NCBI GenBank assembly: GCA_002786025.1 | Contig: NHNW01000023.1 | Location: 248,001-312,000 of the forward strand | DNA from: Zasmidium citrigriseum | Taxonomy: Eukaryota; Ascomycota; Dothideomycetes; Mycosphaerellales; Mycosphaerellaceae | Direction of reading: 5' to 3' | Length of the DNA: 64,000 nt | Shown: positions 53,650-63,139 of the stretch, in pieces | Layout of the letters: each line of letters starts with the position of its first letter | Position numbering within the stretch: the stretch's first letter is position 1 | The notes under the pieces: generated by a model | What the model was told of the DNA's origin: nothing | What the model saw: the letters and a program-made list of their open reading frames with translations, nothing else | Databases searched by the model: none | Made by a program: the position numbers and the translations under genes

Positions 53650-56130
53650 ATGGAGAAAGGAGACAACAACGCGGTCGTGTCGAAGCAAGAGCTTCTTTCG
53701 TCACTGCCCCGTGCGCCAGCCTCGAGACGAGTCACTCCACAACAACTTTCACAACAACCCGTCGTCGTCGTCCTCGACGATGATCCCACAGGAACGCAAA
53801 CATGTCACGATATCAATGTGTTGACTGTCTGGGACCAGGCCGTCCTGATCGAGGAGTTCGAATCAGGCTGCATTGGATTCTTCATCCTCACCAATTCACG
53901 CGCATTACCTCCCGTTGAGGCCCGCGAACTCATTCGAACGATATGCTCAGCGGTCAAGACTGCAGCCGCGAAGGCTGGGAAAGAGTTCGAGACTGTGTTG
54001 CGGGGAGACTCGACGCTGCGTGGGCACTTCCCTGATGAGCCCGAGGCTGCTGAAGAGGTGCTGGGAGAGGCAGATATCTGGATACTGGCTCCGTTCTTCG
54101 AGCAAGGCGGGAGGTTGACCATCAATGATGTGCATTATGTTGCGGATCCCAGTGGACAATTGATACCAGCTGCGCAGACGCCATTCGCAAGAGATGCTAC
54201 GTTTGGCTACACAAAGTCGAACCTGCGTGAATACGTACAGGAGAAATCGAAAGGTAGCATAGGTCCGGATCGTATTCAATCGGTGTCTCTTGAAGACATT
54301 CGGCAAGGTGGGCCGGACAAAGTTGCTGAGAAGCTGATCTCATTCGCGCGGCGCTCTGTGGTTGTTGTAAATGCTGTCGTGACAGCCGACATGGAGGTCT
54401 TCGTCCATGGGCTTCTTGAAGCTCAGTCCAAGGGCAGAAAGTTCCTCTATCGCACCGGAGCGGCATTCGTATCGACAAGGCTCGGGATTGAACAGATTCC
54501 GCCCCTGGGACCAAAGGATTTTAGTATGGATCTCTCGCCTTCCGCTCCTGGTGGCTTGGTCATTGCTGGCTCTTACGTGCCAAAAACCACGGCTCAGCTG
54601 GAGTCGCTCGTCGCAGGTCGAGGTGGCAAGCTGAAGAAGATCGAGATCGATGTGAGCGCTTTGCTAGAGTCACCACATTCCGCCCATCAAACGATGCTTG
54701 ACGCGGCCAACGATGCTGGCGTTCATATCACCAACGGCGAAGACGTCCTGCTTATGACCAGTCGCAAGCTGATCACCGGAAGCGACGAGCTAAGCAGCCT
54801 GAAGATCGGAAGCGTTGTAGCAGAGGCTCTCGTCTCTTTCCTCCGTTTCCTGATAGCACGACCTCGATACATCATTGCAAAGGGAGGCATCACAAGTTCC
54901 GATGCTGCAACCAAGGGACTCCTGTTCAAGCGGGCTAAAATCTGCGGTCAAGCAGCGGCGGGTGTGCCTCTGTGGCGATGCTCTGAGAACTCCTGCAAGT
55001 ATCCGGACATAACCTATGTCGTCTTTCCGGGCAATGTTGGCGACAACGATACACTTCTTGATTTGGTCGCCGGCTGGGCCAAGCCAGAGTCATCTACCGA
55101 GGCGGTACGCCCTCCCATGCAATATCAGAGACTGGGAAACAGCGGTCTTAAGGTCTCACGGCTCATCTTGGGATGCATGACATTTGGAAACCCGGAATGG
55201 GAGGGAAGTCCTTGGGTTCTTCCAGAAGCCGAAGCATTACCTCTGCTCAAGAAGGCCTACGACATGGGCATCAATACTTGGGAGACCGCCAACACGTATT
55301 CGAACGGGCAGTCGGAGAAAATCATTGGCAAAGCATTGACGACGTACAAGATACCGCGTAGCAAGGTTGTGATCATGACCAAGCTTTATTACCCTGTGCT
55401 CGAAGATCAACCAAACAGCAGACCGCATCCAGCTACCAACGATGGGCCATTGGTAAATCAAATGGGACTGAGTCGAAGACATATATTTGAAGCGGTGGCA
55501 GGCTCCCTGCGCCGTCTCGGTACATCTTACATAGATGTTCTACAGTTGCACCGACTCGACCTCGACACGAGCTCTGAAGAGGTCATGCGGGCCTTGGATG
55601 ACCTCGTCAAAATGGGCAGAGTGCACTACATCGGTGCCTCCAGCATGTACTGCTGGCAGTTTGCCAGATTACAATACACGGCCATGATGAACGGCTGGAC
55701 TCAATTTACGAGCATGTCTGGACTGTACAATTTGCTCTATCGCGAAGAAGAGCGAGAGATGATTCCCTTCTGTAATGCGGAAGGTGTTGGTCTCATCCCG
55801 TGGTCACCTATCGCCAGAGGACTTCTAACGAGACCGTGGTCTGAGCAGAGCGATCGAAGCAAGCAAGATGCGAAGACGAAGAAATGGTTCCAAGGGGATC
55901 AGAATCCACGTATTGTTCAGCGGGTCGAGAGACTGGCCAAAGTGAAGGGTTGCTCGATGTCCGATATTGCTCTTTCATGGCTGCTTCACAAGGGTGCTTG
56001 TCCGATTGTTGGCCTGAACAGCATTGAACGTATCGAGGCTGCGTCTCGAGCACTAGCAGTGAGTCTTACTGAAGAAGAGATCGCAGATTTGGAGGGGTTG
56101 TACAGGCCACTGGAAGTTCAAGCCATGTAG
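53650..56130 (+). CDS. Fusion: four-carbon acid-sugar kinase (OtnK/DUF1537) + aldo-keto reductase
   Basis: A single exon of 826 residues from ATG 53650. Residues 38-480 are a full DUF1537 kinase: VVVVLDDDPTGTQT, FILTNSRALP, VLRGDSTLRGHFPDE, DVHYV, YRTGAAFVS, and the nucleotide-binding half with IIAKGGITSSD and VVFPGNVGDNDTL. Bacterial relatives phosphorylate 3-oxo-tetronates. A short linker (PESSTEAVRPP) leads to an internal Met490, where a complete aldo-keto reductase begins: MQYQRLGNSGLKVSRLILG, NTYSNGQSEKIIG (Tyr550), VIMTKLYYP (Lys578), LQLHRLD (His634), GASSMYCWQF, IPWSPIARGLLTRP. The residue at the catalytic Asp position is Glu545 (TWETAN). This reductase belongs to a different subfamily from the one fused to the aldolase. 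Downstream in the same direction is the DenD-like gene. Confidence 0.9.
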   Translation: MEKGDNNAVVSKQELLSSLPRAPASRRVTPQQLSQQPVVVVLDDDPTGTQTCHDINVLTVWDQAVLIEEFESGCIGFFILTNSRALPPVEARELIRTICSAVKTAAAKAGKEFETVLRGDSTLRGHFPDEPEAAEEVLGEADIWILAPFFEQGGRLTINDVHYVADPSGQLIPAAQTPFARDATFGYTKSNLREYVQEKSKGSIGPDRIQSVSLEDIRQGGPDKVAEKLISFARRSVVVVNAVVTADMEVFVHGLLEAQSKGRKFLYRTGAAFVSTRLGIEQIPPLGPKDFSMDLSPSAPGGLVIAGSYVPKTTAQLESLVAGRGGKLKKIEIDVSALLESPHSAHQTMLDAANDAGVHITNGEDVLLMTSRKLITGSDELSSLKIGSVVAEALVSFLRFLIARPRYIIAKGGITSSDAATKGLLFKRAKICGQAAAGVPLWRCSENSCKYPDITYVVFPGNVGDNDTLLDLVAGWAKPESSTEAVRPPMQYQRLGNSGLKVSRLILGCMTFGNPEWEGSPWVLPEAEALPLLKKAYDMGINTWETANTYSNGQSEKIIGKALTTYKIPRSKVVIMTKLYYPVLEDQPNSRPHPATNDGPLVNQMGLSRRHIFEAVAGSLRRLGTSYIDVLQLHRLDLDTSSEEVMRALDDLVKMGRVHYIGASSMYCWQFARLQYTAMMNGWTQFTSMSGLYNLLYREEEREMIPFCNAEGVGLIPWSPIARGLLTRPWSEQSDRSKQDAKTKKWFQGDQNPRIVQRVERLAKVKGCSMSDIALSWLLHKGACPIVGLNSIERIEAASRALAVSLTEEEIADLEGLYRPLEVQAM

Positions 56131-56476
56131 AAAAGCACGACTTGCCATCAAAAGTTCAAACGACTTCCCACATCTCTCCGAGTTCGACTCTACGAATGAT
56201 CTTTAGCATGATGCCCGCTGCAGAGACTAGCGGCACGGATTCTCCGACTCCGCGGACAGGCCTACTGTAGCAGCCGCTGTCAGCGCCCCGGAAGGCCGTC
56301 TCCGAGGTGCTAGATTGCGGCATTGGACTGTTCCATCACGTGGCCAAGGCTTTATGATATTGGAACATACCCCTTGAAGACACCCGGTCTGGAAGACAGA
56401 ACGAGGAACGAGCAATCATCGGCACGGAGCTTCGACATCAGACAATCTCCAATTCAATAGAGCCTTCAAGACCAAG
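56131..56476. promoter_or_regulatory. Promoter region of the DenD-like gene
   Basis: This interval contains tandem CTCCG half-sites at 56242-56246 and 56248-56252 running into CGG, and another at 56300-56304. These match the half-site in the cluster's two divergent promoters. Confidence 0.4.
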
Positions 56477-57469
56477 ATGGGAGGCACAACCATGTCGCCA
56501 TCCAACATTCTTATTACCGGTGCTGGAGGATTCATCGGTCAGGCTTTGGCAGCCAGCCTTGCACAGGACCCTACGGTTGGCAGCATAGCCTTGACCGACA
56601 TCACCAAACCGACGGTCCCATCGACTTCGAACGGCACGGCTTGTCGTATCACGGCCTTTGCTGCAGACTTGACATCGCCTTCCACATGTGCAGACGTCCT
56701 GGCCACTGACTTCACTCACATCTACCTCCTGCATGGCATCATGTCCGGCGCAGCAGAGGCAAATCTGGATCTGGGTCTCAAAGTCAACATCGACTCGATG
56801 AGATACATCACAGATATCCTACGACAGCAACAACGACCAGTGCCGGTACGGGTAATTTTTCCCTCCAGCCTCGCAGTCTTCGGCCCCGCAAAGGAGAACG
56901 ACGTAGTGACCGAAGGCACAATGCCAATGCCACAATCATCCTATGGAACCGAGAAAGCCATCGTCGAAATGCTGCTAAACGACTTCTCTCGACGAGGTCT
57001 CATCGATGCCAGGATTCTACGTTTGCCAACGATCATCGTTCGACCGGGCAAACCGACTGGAGCGGCGTCTTCGTTCTGCTCTGGTATTATTCGGGAGCCA
57101 CTCAACGGAGAAGTCGCTATTCTGCCTGTCAGGCGGAACTTAAAGCTTTGGGTCTGTTCTGCACGAACGGTGATCAGGAATCTGGTGGCTGCGAAGGACA
57201 TCCCAGAGGCTGAATTTTCTGATCGAAGCCGTGTTGTCAATCTACCCGGGCAGACTGTCACTGTGGAAGAGATGTTGAAAGGGCTTGAACGAGTTGGAGG
57301 TCGGAAAGCTCTTGATTTGGTGCAAGAACAGTATAATGACAAAGTGGCCAACATTGTGGCGTCGTGGCCTGCGGTGTTCGACACTGCTCGAGCGGAGGAG
57401 CTTGGCTTTCAGCCTGCTATTGATTTGGAGCAGACGTTTAGGGATTACGTTGAAGACTACATGCAGTAG
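56477..57469 (+). CDS. D-erythronate dehydrogenase-like (DenD) NAD-dependent SDR
   Basis: A single exon of 330 residues from ATG 56477 (a second ATG at 56492 is also possible). It is an extended short-chain dehydrogenase/epimerase fold: ILITGAGGFIGQALA is the NAD loop, IFPSSLAVFG holds the catalytic Ser, and Tyr156/Lys160 form SYGTEKA. The segments RILRLPTIIVRPGKP, AASSFCSGIIREPLNGE, VNLPGQTVTVEEML and IVASWPAVFD closely follow, as I recall them, bacterial D-erythronate dehydrogenase DenD, which oxidises D-erythronate to a 3-oxo-tetronate. In bacteria that product is the substrate of OtnK after isomerisation. The upstream neighbour here encodes an OtnK-family kinase, so the two genes support each other. 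The alternative is a related uronate or nucleoside-sugar oxidoreductase. Confidence 0.88.
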   Translation: MGGTTMSPSNILITGAGGFIGQALAASLAQDPTVGSIALTDITKPTVPSTSNGTACRITAFAADLTSPSTCADVLATDFTHIYLLHGIMSGAAEANLDLGLKVNIDSMRYITDILRQQQRPVPVRVIFPSSLAVFGPAKENDVVTEGTMPMPQSSYGTEKAIVEMLLNDFSRRGLIDARILRLPTIIVRPGKPTGAASSFCSGIIREPLNGEVAILPVRRNLKLWVCSARTVIRNLVAAKDIPEAEFSDRSRVVNLPGQTVTVEEMLKGLERVGGRKALDLVQEQYNDKVANIVASWPAVFDTARAEELGFQPAIDLEQTFRDYVEDYMQ

Positions 57470-57635
57470 TCTCATACGAATACGTTCAAATACGATTGCG
57501 TCTCCGCGCTCTCTTCAGTCCCTGAATGCTCGCTCTCAACACCTTCCAAGGAGAATACATGAACCACAAGGGATTCGCAAGGGAAAGGCAATGGGTAAAG
57601 CAATGAATGCTCAGTTTTCGTTTCAACTGTTAGCC

Positions 57636-58814
57636 CTACATCTGCTCCAACACCTTCGGATCAAACTCTACGAACTTGATCCCCTGCCTCCAAAACGTAA
57701 ACGCAATACGCACGATTCCGTCACCACCAATCCGTATACTTGGATACGACAACTCGCGATTCAGCTTCTGCTCGCTGTTATTCGTCATACAATACCCGTC
57801 ACCCTCCTCAAGAACCGTATGCCGCCACGACTTTCCATCGTCGTCACTCCACGCCACACATAGCGGTGCTCTCGGTGCACCCCAGAATGCCTCCTTGCCG
57901 GCATGCTTACTAGCCTGGTTCTCGCGAACGTCTCCAGCCTCTGCGATGTCGTCGTAGAGTCCTTCTCGGCGACCTGCTGCGTCGGCTCGGGAGGAGTGGT
58001 TGTACACTGCAAGTACTCGACCAGAAGATAAGACGTCGAAGCAGATTCCGGCGTTTGGGTTTGGGAGACTTGTTGGTTTGGGCTCGGACCAGTCGATTCC
58101 GTTTGGAGAAGTCGATGAGTAGATGTTGTCTGCCCATCGACTGCGGTACAGAGCCAGATAACCCTCGTTCTTGAGCTTTTGGATCTGCATGTGGACGGCG
58201 CCGAAGCTGTTGGCTATGGCTTTTTCGGTCCAGGTCTTGCCTTGATCGTGCGAGATACGGATGGCTGAAATGTCGTCATTGCCGACCCATCGCATTCCTG
58301 GTTCAGAGCGACATTTGAAGGTCGGAATGACCCAGGCTCCATTCTCAAGCATGACGACCGGCTGTCTGATGAAAGTCCCTGGCTCGGGGAAGAGGACCTC
58401 TGGTGTGTTCCAAGTCAATCCACGGTCGGTCGAGATTTGTCGTTTAACCACGGCAGAGTCCTGATCGCCTAGGTGCTGAGACGTGTACATTAGCCACAGC
58501 TCTCCGTTTGGCGTCTGGAGGAGGACCGGGTTCTGTTCACTTCTCGATATGTCGAATGTTGCTCGAGTAGCTTTTGACCAGGAATTCGACCGGGCTTGTC
58601 GTCTCGCGAGGTAGATGCTGATATCTGGCTTGCCTTCTTGCGTTCCGCCGAACCAGGCACAGAGCATATCGCCATTGTCCAGTATCAACAGATTCGACGC
58701 ATGGCATTGCGGTGTCGCCGCTGGGATGAAGCATTCTGAATGTTGAAACGGCTTGTCCGTCTTGGTCAAGACATTATTGTTGAAGTCTGGCGTCGGCTCA
58801 CCGTAGCTTTCCAT
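57636..58814 (-). CDS. BNR/Asp-box (sialidase-fold) protein, cytosolic
   Basis: A single exon of 392 residues from ATG 58814. Asp-box motifs recur as expected for a six-bladed sialidase fold: STDRGLTW, SHDQGKTW and SDDDGKSW, with a weaker SPNGIDW. Other conserved stretches are NLLILDNGDMLCAWFGGTQE, RSEQNPVLLQTPNGELW, FIRQPVVMLENGAWVIPTF and ELSYPSIRIGGDGIVRIAFT. There is no signal peptide or membrane segment, so it should act inside the cell. The family (BNR_2-like) includes glycoside hydrolases and uronate-linked lyases, and most members have no known substrate. It sits between DenD and a sugar transporter with which it shares a divergent promoter, suggesting action on an imported oligosaccharide or glycoside. 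Confidence 0.85.
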   Translation of the reverse strand: MESYGEPTPDFNNNVLTKTDKPFQHSECFIPAATPQCHASNLLILDNGDMLCAWFGGTQEGKPDISIYLARRQARSNSWSKATRATFDISRSEQNPVLLQTPNGELWLMYTSQHLGDQDSAVVKRQISTDRGLTWNTPEVLFPEPGTFIRQPVVMLENGAWVIPTFKCRSEPGMRWVGNDDISAIRISHDQGKTWTEKAIANSFGAVHMQIQKLKNEGYLALYRSRWADNIYSSTSPNGIDWSEPKPTSLPNPNAGICFDVLSSGRVLAVYNHSSRADAAGRREGLYDDIAEAGDVRENQASKHAGKEAFWGAPRAPLCVAWSDDDGKSWRHTVLEEGDGYCMTNNSEQKLNRELSYPSIRIGGDGIVRIAFTFWRQGIKFVEFDPKVLEQM

Positions 58815-59186
58815 GGTGAATCGATGGTACAACCTTCTGACGATGCTCAAGCGCACAGGAAGTGCATCAGTCTTTTTTGGGAACAGGTGAAGTCACACCA
58901 TGGCACCATCTGCCGAACATGTGCCACCCCGGATCCTTATCCGGCGGAAGCTGTTCTCCGACTTTCACTCGGAGCAAGTGCCACCGAGACATTTTGCTCC
59001 TCCCTCGCAGCCTGACTCCGCATTCCCCAGACCCCAGACCCCACGCCACGAGGTGGATGAACGTCGGTCTGTGCGGGCGGTCAACCGGTATATCTCCTCT
59101 TGCTTCCGCTAGGAAAGTCAAGCTGAGCTTGTCCTTCACTCCACATCTCGTCGTTCTTGGCTTCTTGAATACCGATCTTCACGAAT
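58815..59186. promoter_or_regulatory. Bidirectional promoter with CTCCG-N9-CGGAG inverted repeat
   Basis: This is the 372-bp divergent promoter of the BNR protein and the MFS sugar transporter. CTCCG at 58956-58960 and CGGAG at 58970-58974 form a perfect inverted pair around nine bases, like 53476-53495. Confidence 0.5.
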
Positions 59187-61072
59187 ATGGCAGGCGGCAC
59201 CAGCATCTGGGTCAGCAAGGATGCGAAGACTGATCCGCGAGAGATCTTCAATGGACGACTGCTGTTTCTTCTGATAACGGTCGCTTGGGCGGGATGCTTC
59301 TACGGTTTCGACTCTGGAAATATTGGCGGCATCTTGACACTGCCTTCATTCGAGAATGCATTTGGTCTTACCGGACTGTCGCAGGTCGACCTCGACAAGC
59401 GTAGTGTATGTGAAGCCGAAGTCTCAAGCTTATGCCACAGTACTGATGAATCCAGGGTACCATTGCGGCCATGCTCGCTGCAGGCGTGAGTTGATGATCA
59501 CTTCCGTCGTTTCAACCACTGACAAGACGTCCAGGGCTCCGCCGGTGCACTCTGCGCAGCACCAACCTCAGACTACCTCGGCCGCAAGTGGTCCGTCTTC
59601 CTGTGGGGCCTCATCTTCCTCGTTGGCGCGGCGATGCAGATGGTCGCCAACTACGACGTCCTCCTCGCCGGCCGCTTTCTTGGTGGAATGGGCGTAGGCG
59701 CATCATCCATGCTCTCGCCTCAATTTCTTGCAGAGAACTCACCGAAATCTGTTCGTGGCTCGATGACCGCTACCTACAACCTCATGATCATCCTCAGCCT
59801 TGCCTTGGCATTCTGGACCAACTATGGAGTCAGCCTTTGGAAGGGCCATGAGCATGACAATAAGCAATGGAGGACGTCGATGGGGATTCAGCTTATACCC
59901 GGCGCCTTGATGTGTTTGATGATACCATTCGTGCCTGAGACGCCAAGATACCTCATCAACCAGGGAAAGTCGGAACAAGGATTGAAGAACTTGACGAAGC
60001 TCCGGAAGCTACCCGCGGACCATCCATATATCCAAACCGAGTACTCTGAGATCGAGGCTCAGATGAAGTTTGAGCAAGAGGTAAGGCAACATACCTCACT
60101 AGTGCTAGGGCTTTGCTAACTTTCACAGGCTCGTCAAGGCCACAGCTACTTCGTCATCATGAAAGACATCTTCACCAACAGGAGCAACTTCCAACGCTTC
60201 TTTCTGGCCGTTATGCTCTTCCTATTCCACAAGTTCACTGGAACTGACAGCCTCAATTACTATGCCCCGAGCATCTTTGAATTGATTGGGGTCAAGGGTG
60301 GTAGCACTACACTTTTGACAACCGTGAGTACTATCGAAGATTTGGCATTTCCAACTCTGACCATGTACAGGGCGTCTACGGCATCGTCAAACTCGTCACA
60401 ACAATCTTCTACGTCGCCTATCTCGTCGACCGAGTCGGACGGCGTCTGCCACTCCTCGTTGGTGCAACCATCCAAGCCACAGCAATGCTGTATCTCGCAC
60501 TCTACATCCGCTTCGCCCCTGGCGGCAACTCAAGCACCGACACCGTTGGCGGTACTCCAGCAGGTGGCATCGTCGGGATCGTAATGATCTACTTGTATGC
60601 TTTCGGTTGGTCGTTCGGTCACTCCGTCGCTTGCTACGTCGTTGCAGCAGAGATTTTCCCGACTAGAATCAGATCTTTCTGCATGTCGTTTTGTTTCTTT
60701 GTTAATTGGATTGTGGATTATGGGATTACGAAGGCTACGCCTGTTATGTTGACTGAGATGGTGAGTAATACCCGTGATCATTGATGTCGGAGGAGGCTAA
60801 CGAATGAATAGGGCTGGGGCACATTCCTACTCTACGCAATGCTCACATATGCTGGAGTCGTCTTCATCTTCTTCTGTCTCCCAGAGATGAAGGGCCGCTC
60901 GATCGAGAGCATGGACGATCTGTTCCAGCGCCCGCTGTGGACTATGTGGAAGCATGCGTACCCAACCGAAGACGAGAAGGTCAGGCGTGATGTACAAGAG
61001 AACATCAAGCTGGAACGGGGTGAGTCCATCGCCGAGAAGGAGAGCTCGACGGTACATGTAGAGAAGGTTTGA
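59187..61072 (+). CDS. MFS sugar transporter (hexose/quinate-permease type)
   Basis: Six exons, 59187-59405, 59456-59485, 59535-60080, 60129-60323, 60371-60760 and 60812-61072, all phase 0, give 546 residues. The second exon is a 30-bp microexon. Sugar-porter signatures are FYGFDSGNIGGILTLPSFE, DYLGRKWSVF (loop 2-3), GRFLGGMGVGASSM, PETPRYLINQGK (after helix 6), VDRVGRRLPLLVG (loop 8-9) and the PET-like LPEMKGRSIESMDDLF after helix 12. About twelve helices lie between cytosolic ends. It shares a promoter with the BNR gene and closes the cluster, so it probably imports the cluster's substrate (a sugar, sugar acid or small glycoside). Confidence 0.92.
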
Positions 61073-61820
61073 AGGAGTCGACTTCCAATGAGAATGACGA
61101 AATGACTGGACTTTTGATTGCTTTTTCATTCTCAATTCCACTGTTGCCATGTCGTCGCTGATCGCTGGTCAATCTCTGTAAAATCTCGCCCAGAAAAGAA
61201 TAATAGTGAAAAGAAAAGTGCTATTCCATTGCTCGATCGGCCGGATAATATGAGCACCAAAATCAGAGTCGAAGTAGAAGTCCTGGAAAGTCATCAAAGG
61301 AAGTGCTGAAGGTCTCGATCCTCTGACTTTTCCACATCCCAGTGCTCATTAATTCGTTCCTCCCATTCCCCGGAATCGCCGCCATCGCACAGCAAGCTGA
61401 GTCTCGTGCTGCGTCGTCAGCTTAGCGTATTCGGTTATATGATACGTCTCATACTTACCGTAACTTTAAATTCAGGGCTTGTATCTGGAACAAGTGAATG
61501 GGGATCCAAAGCCTAACATTTGCAGTGGCATTTGTGGCTGTGTCGGCGTATCCAATACGTCTTCATTGTCAGCACAGGCTTAGGGAAACGGCGTTCCATG
61601 GGTTCCGTTCGCGTGCAGCCGCAGTCGAGGTTTATTACAACGACAATGATGCGGATAGGGATCCGCTAGTCTGTGCATGGATCATGGAAGTACGAATAGT
61701 AAGCATGTGAGTGCGCGCAAATGTCGAGTGTATAAGATGTTCTGCTGGAAGCACTCTTCAAACCCCATCGAGCACCATTTCTTCTCTCACTTAAATTATC
61801 TGAAGCATCAGCACTTCAAT
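61073..61820. other. Intergenic region
   Basis: No gene is recognised. A TATAAGA at 61731-61737 lies 84-90 bp before the next ATG, followed by a CATCA-rich leader. Confidence 0.45.
61731..61737 (+). promoter_or_regulatory. Likely TATA box of the peroxygenase-like gene
   Basis: TATAAGA stands 90 bp upstream of ATG 61821, in good position for a core promoter. Confidence 0.4.
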
Positions 61821-62860
61821 ATGTTCTTCCCAAAGTTCCAGCTTTTCCTCGTCTCTTGCCTCTCTATGGCTCACGCCTTCCCAAACCCGGTGACAGAATT
61901 GAGAGGCGTGGGCAAGGAACCCAAGGGTCACGAGTTTCGCCACCCCAGAACGACCGACAGTATGCTTCAGCTACGCTCGTGTAGCGCTTATTTCTGACCT
62001 TGTTCCTCAGGTCGAGCTCCATGCCCAGGACTAAACGCGATGGCGAATCACAACTACCTCCCTCGTAGCGGACGTAATATAAGCTATCCCGAACTCAGAG
62101 ACGCCGCCCGAGACGCGTACGGCTACGTACCAGACACATATGAGATTTTTCACAGCCTCGCGACCCAGACCTTTGCCATCTCCACGACGAAAGATCCCTC
62201 TGTGACCTTCAACCTGGAAGACCTAAAGTCCCACAGAACCATCGAGCAGGACGGATCGCTGTCTCGCAATGATTGCGGCGTCAACGGCGATGACTTGCAT
62301 TTCGACCCAACGATCTGGGATCCTGTTGCGAAGAATCTTGGGTTAACGTTACCGGTAGATGCGCAGCATGGATACATCTCGAACAAAACCGCAGCCGATG
62401 CGTACGTTGCACGTCAAATCGCTGCGAAGAAGGCGAACCCAAAATTTGTCGATGACTGCTTCCAAAGAAATGGCACCCAGGGCACGACGAGTCTGTATCT
62501 CGCTACGCTGTGGGACTTTGGCGCGAAGGCGGTGCCAAAGAAATGGATCGAACCTTTCTTTGGTAAGTGTTCAATACCGTTACAGTGTCGAAGACTGCTG
62601 ACATGGGCACAGTCGAGCAGCGGATTCCATACAAGGAAGGCTACACTCCTCAGCAGCCCAAGGATACGAACTACATTCATGATTTTGTTGTCTCGATCAA
62701 CGATCTGGTCAACCAAAATGGAGGTCTCGAGTATTTCGACGCTGATACATGTTCCTTTGACTTTGATCAATCAAACAGGGGCAAGGGGCATATCCATGCA
62801 ACTAATGATACGAAAGCCATTACAGGAGAATGTAGCTGGTCTAGATGCGCGCAATGCTGA
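61821..62860 (+). CDS. Secreted heme-thiolate peroxidase (chloroperoxidase/unspecific peroxygenase family)
   Basis: Three exons, 61821-61959, 62011-62562 and 62613-62860, give 312 residues. The first 20 residues (MFFPKFQLFLVSCLSMAHAF) are a signal peptide. Splicing produces SRAPCPGLNAMANHNYLPRS, the family's PCP segment with the proximal heme ligand Cys51. The conserved E-x-D-x-S motif is EQDGSLSRND at 125-134 (Gln where characterised enzymes usually have His or Gly). A C-terminal FFVEQRIPYKEGYTP follows the second splice. Known members use H2O2 to halogenate or oxygenate organic substrates outside the cell. It lies beyond the sugar cluster with its own promoter and is probably not part of it. 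Confidence 0.88.
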
Positions 62861-63139
62861 CTTGGTATAATAAAGTTATCAACCTCGTTTCGTTGTCTTC
62901 CCAAAACGTCGGAGCACTACTGAGTACAATGACAAGCAATTCGTCTTCCTTGGCCTCATGTTGTTGCGAATCGCTGGTGGATTGTCCTAACCTTTTGAAA
63001 AAGAAAAGAGTAATGTAAGGAAATGGTCGGGCTGGTCTTTTGTGAAGATCCGGAGTTATGTCGTGTGAGGCCATTCAGTGCTGGTATGCTTGAAGAATGT
63101 GGTCACCGTCGCGCCAAAGCCAGCCACGCTGATCGAGCC
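62861..63139. other. Intergenic region between convergent genes
   Basis: 3' flanks only; no feature is recognised. Confidence 0.45.
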
